This document shows, in pieces, positions 1-7,464 of a stretch of 64,000 nucleotides of DNA (positions within the stretch are counted from its first letter, which is position 1; the number at the start of each line of letters is the position of its first letter). Both the position numbers and the translations under genes were made by a program. Below the pieces are notes generated by a model that had not been told where the DNA came from, ran no database searches, and saw nothing but the letters and a program-made list of their open reading frames with translations. The DNA comes from Alloyangia pacifica (GTDB taxonomy: Bacteria; Pseudomonadota; Alphaproteobacteria; Rhodobacterales; Rhodobacteraceae): NCBI RefSeq assembly GCF_020524285.1, contig NZ_JAIVKX010000003.1, positions 409,195-473,194 of the forward strand. The letters are read 5' to 3'.

Positions 1-1
1 G

Positions 2-640
2 AGCTACGTCTCGCGCCTCACCGCAGCGCTCGAGGCGCGGCAGGTCTCACTGCGGCCCGGCACACCGGTGCGCCAGGTGACACGGGATGAGCGCCACGTG
101 CAGGTGATGACCGACGGCGAGGCGCCCGAGACCTATGACCAGGTGATCTTCGCCTGCCATGCCGATGTCGCTTTGTCGCTGCTTGCCGCGCCCAGCGCCG
201 CCGAACGCCGTGCTCTGGGCGCGGTGAAGTTCCAGAACAACCACGCCGTTCTGCACCGTGACACCCGCCTTATGCCGAACCGCCGCCGCTGCTGGAGTTC
301 CTGGGTGTTCCGCACCGAACCCGGAACGCCTGCCGACCTGCCCGTCGGTGTGACCTACTGGATGAACCGGCTGCAGGGCATTCCCGACAGCGATCCGATG
401 TTCGTGACGCTCAATCCGCAACGCGAGATCCCGGAAGAGCTGATCTACGACCAGAACACCTTCCGCCACCCGGTCTTCGATCTCGGCGCGCTAGAGGCGC
501 AGGGAAAGATCGCCGCGCTGCAGGGGATGAACCGCAGCTGGTACGCCGGGGCATGGCTGCGCAATGGTTTCCATGAGGACGGCTTTGCCAGCGCCGTTCG
601 CGTTGCGCGGAAAATGCTGCCCACCCCGGTGGCCGCATGA
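2..640 (+). CDS. FAD-dependent amine oxidase-like protein, 3' part only
   Basis: This is the C-terminal part of a flavin amine oxidase/desaturase-type protein that begins left of the window; the frame is open from base 2. About 212 residues are visible. They match the part of the family that follows the Rossmann fold, with a 'VIFACHAD' segment typical of the second FAD-binding half, and 'SWYAGAWLRNGFHEDG' near the C-terminus, which is the usual FAD-contacting end region. It overlaps the DUF1365 gene by 4 bases and heads an operon with a cyclopropane-synthase-like methyltransferase. In Rhodobacter sphaeroides, genes of this set belong to the RpoE-ChrR singlet-oxygen response and furan fatty acid synthesis (established there, inferred here). 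The N-terminal dinucleotide motif lies outside, so the enzyme class rests on the C-terminus and neighbours. Confidence 0.8.
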   Translation, partial: SYVSRLTAALEARQVSLRPGTPVRQVTRDERHVQVMTDGEAPETYDQVIFACHADVALSLLAAPSAAERRALGAVKFQNNHAVLHRDTRLMPNRRRCWSSWVFRTEPGTPADLPVGVTYWMNRLQGIPDSDPMFVTLNPQREIPEELIYDQNTFRHPVFDLGALEAQGKIAALQGMNRSWYAGAWLRNGFHEDGFASAVRVARKMLPTPVAA

Positions 641-1413
641 ACGCCAGTCTCTCGGACACGCTCGAAGGCGGCGAGATGCTGCACCTTCCCGCCCGCGTCA
701 CCCACGCGCGGCGCGGAGGTATCCGGCATGCCTTCGCCTACCGCGTGGACTACCTGCTGCTCGATCCCGAGCGCGCGCGGCCCCGCGCCTTCTTCTCGCG
801 CAACCGCTTCAACCTCACCGCGCTGCACGATCGCGACCACGGCGGCCCGCGCGGCGCCGGCGAGGGCGCGAAATGGGCGCGTCGGGTCTTCGCGAATGCC
901 GGGCTCGATGAGATCTCGGTGGCGCTGATGACCCAGCCGCGCTTTCTCGGCTACTGGTTCAGCCCCGTGTCGTTCTGGCTGGCCCTGCGCGGCGACAGGC
1001 TGCTGGCGGTGATCGCCGAGGTGAACAACACCTTCGGCCAGCGCCACAGCTACCTGTGCCATCACCCCGGCTTCACCCCAATCGCGCCCGGGGACGAGCT
1101 GACCGCGACCAAGGTCTTCCATGTCTCGCCCTTCCAGGACGTGCAGGGCACCTACCGGTTCCGCTTTGCCATCAGCACCGCCGGGACGGCCATCGCGATC
1201 CACCAGATCGACGGCACGGAGGGGCTGATCGCCACGATGCACGGCGATTTTGCACCGGCTTCGTCGATGCGCCTGCTGGGCGCTGCCCTGAAACGCCCCG
1301 GTGGCGCGATGCGCGTGATTGTGCTCATCTATTGGAATGCGCTCCGCCTGAAACTCAAGGGGGCTGGCTATCGCAAGCTGCCCACTCCGCCCGAAAACGA
1401 GGTCAGCCGATGA
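637..1413 (+). CDS. DUF1365 family protein
   Basis: A 258-residue soluble protein of the DUF1365 family. The recognisable core is the run 'RFLGYWFSPVSFW' (about residues 104-116), followed by 'EVNNTFGQRH' and 'KVFHVSPFQ', which are the family's typical motifs. Its biochemical role is unknown. It regularly sits between a flavin amine oxidase and a cyclopropane-fatty-acid-synthase-like methyltransferase, as here, so a role in phospholipid acyl-chain modification is inferred. The start overlaps the upstream stop (ATGA), and its own stop overlaps the next start in the same way, so the three genes are probably translationally coupled. No signal peptide or clear membrane segment is seen. Confidence 0.9.
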   Translation: MNASLSDTLEGGEMLHLPARVTHARRGGIRHAFAYRVDYLLLDPERARPRAFFSRNRFNLTALHDRDHGGPRGAGEGAKWARRVFANAGLDEISVALMTQPRFLGYWFSPVSFWLALRGDRLLAVIAEVNNTFGQRHSYLCHHPGFTPIAPGDELTATKVFHVSPFQDVQGTYRFRFAISTAGTAIAIHQIDGTEGLIATMHGDFAPASSMRLLGAALKRPGGAMRVIVLIYWNALRLKLKGAGYRKLPTPPENEVSR

Positions 1414-2585
1414 TCCTGCCCGTGACGACCCTGATGAAACGCCGCTTCCTGTCGACGCTGGAGCGGATCGAGACGGGCCAGCTTACATTGATCACCCCCG
1501 AGGGCACCCGCCATCGCTTCGGCGACAGCGGGCCCGAGGCAGAAATGCACATCCTCGACTGGGCGATGCTGCCCGCGCTTGCGGCGCGCGGCGAGGTGGC
1601 GCTCGGCGAGACCTATGTCGCGGGCCTCTGGCACAGCTCGAGTCCGGAACGGCTGATCCGCCTGGCGCTCGACAACCTCGACGCGGTCGAGCACTACGTG
1701 ACCCCCGGCCCGCTCGCCCGCCTGAAATTTCAGTTAATCGACCGGGTGCTGCGCGCCAACAGCCTCAAGGGGTCGTCCCGCAACATCCGCGCGCACTACG
1801 ACGTCGGCAACGAGTTCTACCAACTCTGGCTCGACCCGGGCATGACCTATTCCTCTGCGCTCTTTGCCGAGGGCGAGAGCGATGACGCCCTGCCCCATGC
1901 GCAGGACCGCAAGTACGACCGCATCCTGTCGCGGCTGAGTGAAGCGCCCTCGGTGCTGGAGATCGGCTGCGGCTGGGGCGGTTTTGCCGAGCGCGCGGCG
2001 GAACAGGGGCGGAGCGTCACCGGGATCACCCTCTCGCCGAGCCAGAAAGGCTACGCCGATGCCCGCCTCGACGGACGCGCCGAGATCCGGCTTCAGGACT
2101 ATCGCGCCGTGCAGGGGCGCTTTGCCAACATCGTGTCGATCGAGATGATCGAGGCGGTGGGCGAGCGCTACTGGCCGGTCTATTTCGCCACCCTCAAGAA
2201 CCGGCTGGCCGAGGGCGGGCGCGCCGTGCTGCAGGCGATCACCGTGCAGGACGCGGAGTTTTCGCTCTACCGCAAGCGCACGGACTTCATCCGCCAGCAC
2301 ACCTTCCCGGGCGGCATGCTGCCGTGCAACGCGGTGCTGGCCCGCGAAGCGCAGAAGGCCGGGCTGGTGCTGCGCGAGAGCTTCGCCTTCGGCCAGGATT
2401 ACGCGCGCACCTGCCGCATCTGGTGCGACGGGTTGCTGCGCCAGCGCAAGCGGATCGAGACGCTCGGATACGGCGAGACCTTCCTGCGCAGCTGGCAGTT
2501 CTACCTCGACGCCTGCGCCGCCACCTTCGCAAGCGGGCGCACCGACGTGGTGCAGGTCGAACTGCGCCATGCCGGCGAGACCTAA
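1410..2585 (+). CDS. cfa: Cyclopropane-fatty-acyl-phospholipid synthase family methyltransferase
   Basis: A 391-residue SAM-dependent methyltransferase that should transfer a methyl(ene) group onto an unsaturated acyl chain of membrane phospholipids. The SAM-binding loop 'VLEIGCGWG' is at residues 182-190. The family hallmark 'HYDVGNEFY...MTYSSALF' is at about 129-151, and 'SIEMIEAVG' follows in the catalytic domain. Length is close to that of E. coli Cfa. The frame is open further upstream, but the ATG at 1410 overlaps the DUF1365 stop and begins the conserved sequence, so it is taken as the start. It is the last gene of the operon and is followed by a hairpin terminator. In relatives the product may be a methylated or furan fatty acid rather than a cyclopropane; the sequence alone cannot decide. 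Confidence 0.9.
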   Translation: MILPVTTLMKRRFLSTLERIETGQLTLITPEGTRHRFGDSGPEAEMHILDWAMLPALAARGEVALGETYVAGLWHSSSPERLIRLALDNLDAVEHYVTPGPLARLKFQLIDRVLRANSLKGSSRNIRAHYDVGNEFYQLWLDPGMTYSSALFAEGESDDALPHAQDRKYDRILSRLSEAPSVLEIGCGWGGFAERAAEQGRSVTGITLSPSQKGYADARLDGRAEIRLQDYRAVQGRFANIVSIEMIEAVGERYWPVYFATLKNRLAEGGRAVLQAITVQDAEFSLYRKRTDFIRQHTFPGGMLPCNAVLAREAQKAGLVLRESFAFGQDYARTCRIWCDGLLRQRKRIETLGYGETFLRSWQFYLDACAATFASGRTDVVQVELRHAGET

Positions 2586-2661
2586 ACCCCCTGCCCTGCC
2601 ACGGTTTTTGCCCTCAAGCGGCCCATTTTCGCCCCAGTCCGGCAGTACCGCTTTGGCCGGT

Positions 2662-2684
2662 GGGGCGGCATGCGCCCCGGTTTT
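2662..2684 (+). terminator. Hairpin terminator after the lipid operon
   Basis: Arms GGGGCG (2662-2667) and CGCCCC (2673-2678) enclose a 5-base loop and are followed by GG and TTTT, with a second T-run a few bases later. It lies 76 bases after the methyltransferase stop and before the next start. Confidence 0.6.
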
Positions 2685-2715
2685 CTCGGTTTTTAGGCCG
2701 CGCGAGGTACCTGAC

Positions 2716-3066
2716 ATGTTGCGCAAGTTCGGAATGACCCTTTTTCTCGTGGCCGGCACCGCCGCGCCGCTCGCTGCCGCCGAGCAGGAAGTGAAGCTGA
2801 TGGGGCTCGGCTATTTCCCCCAAGAGGTCTATGTCACGGTCGGTGACGTGGTGACCTTCGTGAACGACTCGACGGTCCCCATGTCGGCCACGGCCATCGA
2901 CGCAACCTGGGACAGCGGCGTGCTGGAGCCCGGCGAGAGCTACGCCCTGGAGGTGACCGACGGCATGCAGGGCGCCTTCGGCGACACCTACAACACCGAG
3001 AGCACCGCGGCCGGGCTCATCGACTACGTGAACCCCGCCCCGCTGGAACTCGAGAACAACTATTGA
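2716..3066 (+). CDS. Small exported cupredoxin-fold protein lacking copper ligands
   Basis: A 116-residue protein with a signal peptide of about 22 residues, ending in an alanine-rich 'PLAAAE' cleavage region. The mature part resembles the plastocyanin/azurin-like fold: 'YFPQEVYVTVGDVVTFVNDS' is the typical early strand pair, followed by 'TWDSGVLEPGESYALEV'. A blue-copper site needs two His and a Cys. The mature sequence has no His and no Cys: the position usually occupied by the first His falls in 'DSTVPMSATA', and the C-terminal loop reads 'FGDTYNTESTAAG'. It is therefore probably not a normal copper electron carrier. The ATG at 2716 has GAGG about 8 bases upstream; the frame is open further upstream but that part looks non-coding. 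It could be a structural or metal-independent periplasmic protein. Confidence 0.75.
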   Translation: MLRKFGMTLFLVAGTAAPLAAAEQEVKLMGLGYFPQEVYVTVGDVVTFVNDSTVPMSATAIDATWDSGVLEPGESYALEVTDGMQGAFGDTYNTESTAAGLIDYVNPAPLELENNY

Positions 3067-3072
3067 CCCCGC

Positions 3073-3744
3073 TCAGATCGGCTCGATCAGCGGCTCGATC
3101 AGCTCCGGCCCCTCGGCGCGGTTGGAGTTGACCCTCGGGTCGACCCTGTGCAGCCGAAGCGATCCTTCCGGCGCGGCCTTCATCAGCGGGGCCGCGCCGC
3201 GGCCTTCCTCGCCCAGCCACAGCCCCCAGTCCTTCTGCTGCAGGATCACCGGCATGCGGTGATGCACCTTCGCCATCTCGCCGCTGGCGCCGGTGGTGAC
3301 AATGGCGCAGGTGCGATAGGCCTCTCCCTCTCGCTCCCAGTCCTGCCAGATCCCGGCCATGGCCAGCACCTCGCCCTCTGCCGGGGCGATGTACCACGGC
3401 AGGCGCTTGCCCTCCTCGGTCTTGGTCCATTCGTAGAAACCGCTCGCAGGGATCAGGCAGCGGCGTTCGCGGCAGGCGGCACGGAAGGCGGGTTTCTCGG
3501 CGATGGTCTCGGCGCGGGCGTTGATCAGCAGCGGGCCGTCATTGGGGGCCTTGTACCACTGCGGAATGAACCCCCAGCGCATCGACACCAGCAGGCGTGT
3601 GCCGTCCTCGGAGCGGATCACATGCACGTCGTTGGTCGGGCAGACGTTGTAGTTGGGGACATGCGGCAAATCGTTGCCGGGCATGGCCTCGAAGATCTTG
3701 GCCATGGCATCGTCGGGAAGGGTGACCGCGAAACGTCCGCACAT
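3073..3744 (-). CDS. SOS response-associated peptidase family protein (SRAP/YedK/HMCES)
   Basis: A 223-residue SRAP protein that crosslinks to abasic sites in single-stranded DNA through its N-terminal cysteine, shielding them from breakage. The frame is open upstream, but the start must give Met-Cys because Cys2 becomes the catalytic N-terminus; the ATG at 3744 gives 'MCGRF'. The other active-site residues are visible: Asn75 in 'LLINARAET', Glu105 in 'GFYEW', and the His pair 161-162 in 'HHRMPV'. The gene is convergent with the cupredoxin-like gene (6-base gap). No LexA site was recognised upstream. Confidence 0.93.
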   Translation of the reverse strand: MCGRFAVTLPDDAMAKIFEAMPGNDLPHVPNYNVCPTNDVHVIRSEDGTRLLVSMRWGFIPQWYKAPNDGPLLINARAETIAEKPAFRAACRERRCLIPASGFYEWTKTEEGKRLPWYIAPAEGEVLAMAGIWQDWEREGEAYRTCAIVTTGASGEMAKVHHRMPVILQQKDWGLWLGEEGRGAAPLMKAAPEGSLRLHRVDPRVNSNRAEGPELIEPLIEPI

Positions 3745-3784
3745 GGGGGCTAGAGTAGCGCGCCACGCGGCGCGCGCCAGCCCC

Positions 3785-4330
3785 TCAGATGTCACGCCAT
3801 TCGCCCGGCGGGATGCCGTCGAGCGACCACGCCCCCACCGCCCAGCGCACCAGCCGCAGGCAGGGCAGACCCACATGCGCCGTCATCCGCCGCACTTGGC
3901 GGTTGCGACCCTCGGTGATCTTCAGTTCGATCCAGGCATCCGGCACGGACTTGCGATAGCGGACCGGCGGGTTGCGCGGCCAGAGCTCGGGCTCGGGGAT
4001 CAGCCGCGCCTGCGCCGGGCGGGTCATGCCGTCTTTCAGTTCGACACCCTTGCGGAGCTGCGCAAGCTGCGCCTCGGTCGGGCTGCCCTCGACCTGCACG
4101 AGGTAGGTCTTGGGCTGCTTGAACTTCGGGCTCGAAATGCGCGCCTGCAGCTTGCCGTCATCGGTCAGCACCAGCAGCCCCTCGCTGTCGCGGTCAAGCC
4201 GCCCCGCGGGGTAGACCCCCGGTACTTTCACGTAGTTTGAAAGCGTCTCGCGCGGGCTGCCCTCGGTGCCCTTGTCGGTGAACTGCGAGAGCACGTTGAA
4301 TGGCTTATTGAGGAGGATCACACGGGCCAT
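3785..4330 (-). CDS. rluE: 23S rRNA pseudouridine synthase, RluE-like (RsuA family)
   Basis: A 181-residue RsuA-family pseudouridine synthase without an S4 domain, matching the short RluE type. The catalytic Asp46 is in '[15 protein letters not shown]', and the C-terminal '[10 protein letters not shown]' motif is intact. It would isomerise a uridine in 23S rRNA near the peptidyl-transferase centre (position 2457 in E. coli; family knowledge). The start at 4330 is chosen because the conserved '[13 protein letters not shown]' segment follows at once. It lies one base after the stop of tadA on the same strand, so the two RNA-modification genes are almost certainly co-transcribed. Confidence 0.88.
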   Translation of the reverse strand: MARVILLNKPFNVLSQFTDKGTEGSPRETLSNYVKVPGVYPAGRLDRDSEGLLVLTDDGKLQARISSPKFKQPKTYLVQVEGSPTEAQLAQLRKGVELKDGMTRPAQARLIPEPELWPRNPPVRYRKSVPDAWIELKITEGRNRQVRRMTAHVGLPCLRLVRWAVGAWSLDGIPPGEWRDI

Positions 4331-4331
4331 G

Positions 4332-4787
4332 TCACGCCTCCCTGCGCGCGGCGAAGAAGTCCTTGAGCAGCGACTCGGCCTCGGGCGCCGCGAGCCCGTC
4401 GTAGACTTCGGGCACATGGTGGCATTGCGGGTGGGCATAGATTCGCGCCCCCTGCGCCACGCCGCCGGACTTCGGGTCCGACGCGCCGTAGTACAGCCGC
4501 CGGATGCGGGCGAAGGAGATTGCCGCGGCGCACATCGGGCAGGGTTCCAGCGTCACGTAGAGATCATGCTCCGGCAGCCGCTCGGAGCCGAGCGCGGCGC
4601 AGGCGGCGCGCAGGGCCAGCACCTCGGCGTGGGCGGTGGGGTCGTTCAGCTCGCGCGTGCGGTTGCCCGCCGAAGCGATCACCTCGCCCGAAGGCGAGAC
4701 GATGACGGCGCCCACCGGCACCTCGCCGCGGGCGGCGGCGGCGCGCGCCTCGGCCAGCGCCTGATCCATGTGAGAGCGAAATTTCAT
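4332..4787 (-). CDS. tadA: tRNA-specific adenosine deaminase
   Basis: A 151-residue zinc deaminase that converts A34 of tRNA-Arg(ACG) to inosine. The zinc and catalytic motifs are 'HAEV' (His53, Glu55) and 'PCPMC' (Cys83, Cys86). Length and the C-terminal '[10 protein letters not shown]' fit TadA rather than a guanine or cytosine deaminase. Its expected substrate, tRNA-Arg(ACG), is encoded in this same window at 25420-25496. It is divergent from the pseudouridine synthase at 4864, with a 76-base shared promoter region, and is followed directly by the RluE-like gene. Confidence 0.95.
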   Translation of the reverse strand: MKFRSHMDQALAEARAAAARGEVPVGAVIVSPSGEVIASAGNRTRELNDPTAHAEVLALRAACAALGSERLPEHDLYVTLEPCPMCAAAISFARIRRLYYGASDPKSGGVAQGARIYAHPQCHHVPEVYDGLAAPEAESLLKDFFAARREA

Positions 4788-4863
4788 CCCGCGGGCTTAG
4801 CGCGAAGCGCGGCGCTTGGCGAGTCGGCTTCCCCCGGCCCCGCCGATGCAGTATGGCAAATTC

Positions 4864-6030
4864 ATGAGCAAACCCCCGTCGCGCCCCGCCAAACCCTCCG
4901 GCCCCAAGTCCCGTGCCAGCACGGGTCCGAAGTCTGGCCCCAAAGCCGGTTTCAAACCCGGGTCCAAGTCCGGTTTCAAACCCGGGCCGAAGGTGGCTGT
5001 CGCAGGGGCGGAGCGCGGTGCGAAGCCCGAAGGCAGGCCCTTCGGCAAACCTGGCGGCAAGCCTGCTGCCAAACCCGCCGGAAAACCCAGGGGCCGCGGC
5101 ATCGTCCACGACGAGACGGATTACTCCAGCGCGCCCCGCGGCGGCTTCAAGGCAGGTGGCAAGATGGGCGGCAAGCCCGGCGCAAAATCGGGCCCCCGCG
5201 GCGCCAAGCCCGCCCCCGAGCCGCGCCCCACGGGCACGCCGATCGCCACCGAGGACGGGCGCATCGCCAAGGTGCTCGCCCGTGCCGGAGTCGCCAGCCG
5301 CCGCGAGGCGGAAAAGATGATCGAGGAAGGCCGCATCTCGGTGAACGGCAAGGTGCTGGAGAGCCCGGCGCTCAACGTCACCGCGAAGGACCGGATCACC
5401 GTCGACGGCGTGCCGCTGGCCCCGCCCGAGGCGCCGCGCATCTGGCTCTATCACAAGCCCGTCGGACTGGTGACCACCACCAGCGACGAGAAGGGCCGCG
5501 AGACGATCTTCGACAAGCTGCCCGAGGAGCTGCCGCGGGTGATGAGCATCGGCCGACTCGACCTCAACTCCGAGGGGCTGCTGCTGCTGACCAACGACGG
5601 AGGCATCAAGCGCAAGCTCGAGCTGCCCTCGACCGGCTGGCTGCGCAAGTACCGCGTGCGGGTCAACGGATCGCCCACCGAGGACATGCTGAAGCCGCTG
5701 CGCGCGGGCATCATGGTGGACGGCCAGAAGTTCCAGCCGATGGAGGTCACCCTCGATCGCCAGCAGGGCGCCAACGCCTGGCTGACCGTCGGGCTGCGCG
5801 AGGGCAAGAACCGCGAGATTCGCCGCGCCATGGCCGACATCGGCCTGACGGTGAACCGGCTGATCCGCGTCTCCTACGGGCCGTTCCAGCTCGGCGAGTT
5901 GAAAGAGGGCGAGGTGCAGGAGCTGCGCCCCAAGGTGGTGCGCGACCAGCTCGGGCTCGACGGCGCGAAGCCCGACAAGCCCGTACCGAGCCGGCAAAGG
6001 CGCGGCCCACCGCCGCGCAAACGGTCGTAA
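4864..6030 (+). CDS. rluB: rRNA pseudouridine synthase (RluB/RsuA family) with long basic N-terminal extension
   Basis: A 388-residue protein. Residues about 130-178 form an S4 RNA-binding domain ('RIAKVLARAGVASRREAE'), followed by the catalytic domain with Asp233 in 'GRLDLNSEGLLLLTND' and 'EGKNREIRR' near 320. It should modify 23S rRNA (U2605 in E. coli RluB). The first ~128 residues are a disordered, Lys/Gly/Pro/Ala-rich tail with imperfect 'KPGxKxGFKPG' and 'GKPGGKPAAKP' repeats; it is strongly basic and probably binds RNA loosely. The start is uncertain: ATG at 4846 is also in frame, and neither has a clear ribosome site. Divergent from tadA. Confidence 0.85.
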   Translation: MSKPPSRPAKPSGPKSRASTGPKSGPKAGFKPGSKSGFKPGPKVAVAGAERGAKPEGRPFGKPGGKPAAKPAGKPRGRGIVHDETDYSSAPRGGFKAGGKMGGKPGAKSGPRGAKPAPEPRPTGTPIATEDGRIAKVLARAGVASRREAEKMIEEGRISVNGKVLESPALNVTAKDRITVDGVPLAPPEAPRIWLYHKPVGLVTTTSDEKGRETIFDKLPEELPRVMSIGRLDLNSEGLLLLTNDGGIKRKLELPSTGWLRKYRVRVNGSPTEDMLKPLRAGIMVDGQKFQPMEVTLDRQQGANAWLTVGLREGKNREIRRAMADIGLTVNRLIRVSYGPFQLGELKEGEVQELRPKVVRDQLGLDGAKPDKPVPSRQRRGPPPRKRS

Positions 6031-6175
6031 AGGCCCTGAAAACAAGGCTCTGCGCGGGGCAGACCCCCGATGCGGCAGTCCCTGACTTAACGGGTCATTA
6101 ACGCTCAAGAAGTTTTCACGGATTGGGCCGGAAGGCGCCCTCATTTCGCCCGGATTGCTCGACATTTCTGGCCCC

Positions 6176-6370
6176 ATGAGCACGCTACTTGCCTTGACCA
6201 TCCTCCTTGCGACCTCGGTTCTTGTCCTCGGACATATCCGCGTCGTCGCAACCGACACCTACAACGCGCTGGCCAGCGCCACCTCCCGTGCCCGCGCCAG
6301 CGGCACGCTGCGCGCAAAGCTCGCCTTTGCCGTGCTCTGGCTGCTGATCTTCTTGCTGGGATACCTCTGA
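6176..6370 (+). CDS. Small membrane protein, two predicted helices
   Basis: A 64-residue protein with two strongly hydrophobic stretches (about residues 3-20 and 49-64), joined by a polar loop rich in Ala, Arg, Ser and Thr. I do not recognise a family. It lies 83 bases upstream of an XpaC-like membrane gene on the same strand and may be the first gene of that block. The start ATG at 6176 follows 'GGCCCC'; no good ribosome site is visible, and a TTG seven codons upstream is an alternative. Coding status is inferred from codon pattern and hydrophobic organisation. Confidence 0.5.
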   Translation: MSTLLALTILLATSVLVLGHIRVVATDTYNALASATSRARASGTLRAKLAFAVLWLLIFLLGYL

Positions 6371-6453
6371 GCCGCCGCCCGCCCCGTCCGTGCTCCGACC
6401 CCGGGGCCGCCGCCATTCTTCAGGCCCTCCGGCCACCGCTACTGGAACAGACC

Positions 6454-7287
6454 ATGGGAACGACACGATCTTCTCGCAGGCAGCCTCCCGCCTCCAGCCT
6501 GCTCGAATCCGGCATCGGCATCCTCTTGCTCGCGGCCTTTCCGCTGCTCCTGCTGCTGTTCCAGGGCCCGCCCGCCACGGCCTTTACCGCCGTGCTGATG
6601 CTGGCAATCTTCGGCCTTGCCCTGCGGATGATCTATCGCGGCGTCGCCATCGCCGAGGCCTATGAGGCCCGCGACAGCGCCAAGGCCCCCCGCCTGCCGC
6701 GCAAGCTGGTCGGCTCGGGCCTGCTCGGTCTGCTGGTGATGATTCTCGCGGGGCATCATTTCGTCTCGCTGGCGATCCCCTTTGGCCTCGGCGTGCTGGG
6801 CTTCGGCCTGAGCATCGCGGCCTTCGGCAGAGATCCGCTCACCGACAAGGAGGGCGCGCCCGAAGAAGAGCTGCGCCAGTTGCGCACCCAGGAGACGCTG
6901 GGCCGGATCGACGCCGCGATCAGCGCCGCCGTCGCCGATGTCGCAGCACTTGGCGATGCCGAACTCAGCCGCCGCGCCGAGGCGCTGCAGAACGGGGTGA
7001 TGGGGCTGATGCACGCGATCTCTCAGGATCCGCTTGCTGCACGCCGTCTGCGCAAGCCCGTGGCGCGCTTCCTCGATCTTCTCGGCAAGGAAAACGCGCG
7101 GCTGATCGAAGCCTGGGACAGCGACGCCCGGCCCAAGGCCCGGCGCCGCTACATCGCCCGGGTCACCGCCCTCGGCGAGGCCTTCGAGGACCGGCTGCGC
7201 AAGGCCGGGGCCGAGCAGGGCCGCGATGCCTATGACGTCGAGGCCGACCTCCTGTGGAACCGGATGGCGGACAAGCAGGTCGCCTGA
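6454..7287 (+). CDS. XpaC-like membrane protein (divergent paralogue)
   Basis: A 277-residue protein with an N-terminal pair of hydrophobic segments (about 22-38 and 43-60), a second pair around 85-125, and a charged, helical C-terminal half. The layout and the 'LPRKLVGSGL...FGLGVLGFGLSIAAFGRDPL' region parallel the next large gene (7465-8364), which is recognisable as the XpaC family (5-bromo-4-chloroindolyl phosphate hydrolysis protein). Both share a 'membrane hairpin - RxPRK - membrane hairpin - helical tail' plan, so they are probably old paralogues. No catalytic motif is evident. It is in tandem with XpaC, TelA and an SPFH protein, suggesting a membrane-stress role (inference). Confidence 0.6.
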   Translation: MGTTRSSRRQPPASSLLESGIGILLLAAFPLLLLLFQGPPATAFTAVLMLAIFGLALRMIYRGVAIAEAYEARDSAKAPRLPRKLVGSGLLGLLVMILAGHHFVSLAIPFGLGVLGFGLSIAAFGRDPLTDKEGAPEEELRQLRTQETLGRIDAAISAAVADVAALGDAELSRRAEALQNGVMGLMHAISQDPLAARRLRKPVARFLDLLGKENARLIEAWDSDARPKARRRYIARVTALGEAFEDRLRKAGAEQGRDAYDVEADLLWNRMADKQVA

Positions 7288-7373
7288 GGCTTCCGCACCG
7301 GAACTCCCCCCTAGCAAGTGCCCCGCGAAGCGCTTAGGTTCTTGTTGAACCGAGAGAGCTTGCGGGGATCATC

Positions 7374-7463
7374 ATGACCGACAAGGGCTTGCGCAAAGTG
7401 GCCTATGTGCTGCTGATCGTGCTTCTCTTCGGAGTCACTTCCGGCTGGCTGGGAGGGCTCTGA
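7374..7463 (+). CDS. 29-residue single-span membrane peptide
   Basis: This short reading frame encodes 29 residues: a basic N-terminus 'MTDKGLRK', one hydrophobic helix of about 17 residues, and a short Gly/Trp tail. It has a ribosome-site-like GGGG tract upstream. Its stop is one base before the TTG start of xpaC, and the end of its own sequence supplies the GGAGG for that TTG, so the two are probably translationally coupled. That arrangement is the main reason to regard it as real. I do not recognise a family. Confidence 0.5.
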   Translation: MTDKGLRKVAYVLLIVLLFGVTSGWLGGL

Positions 7464-7464
7464 C

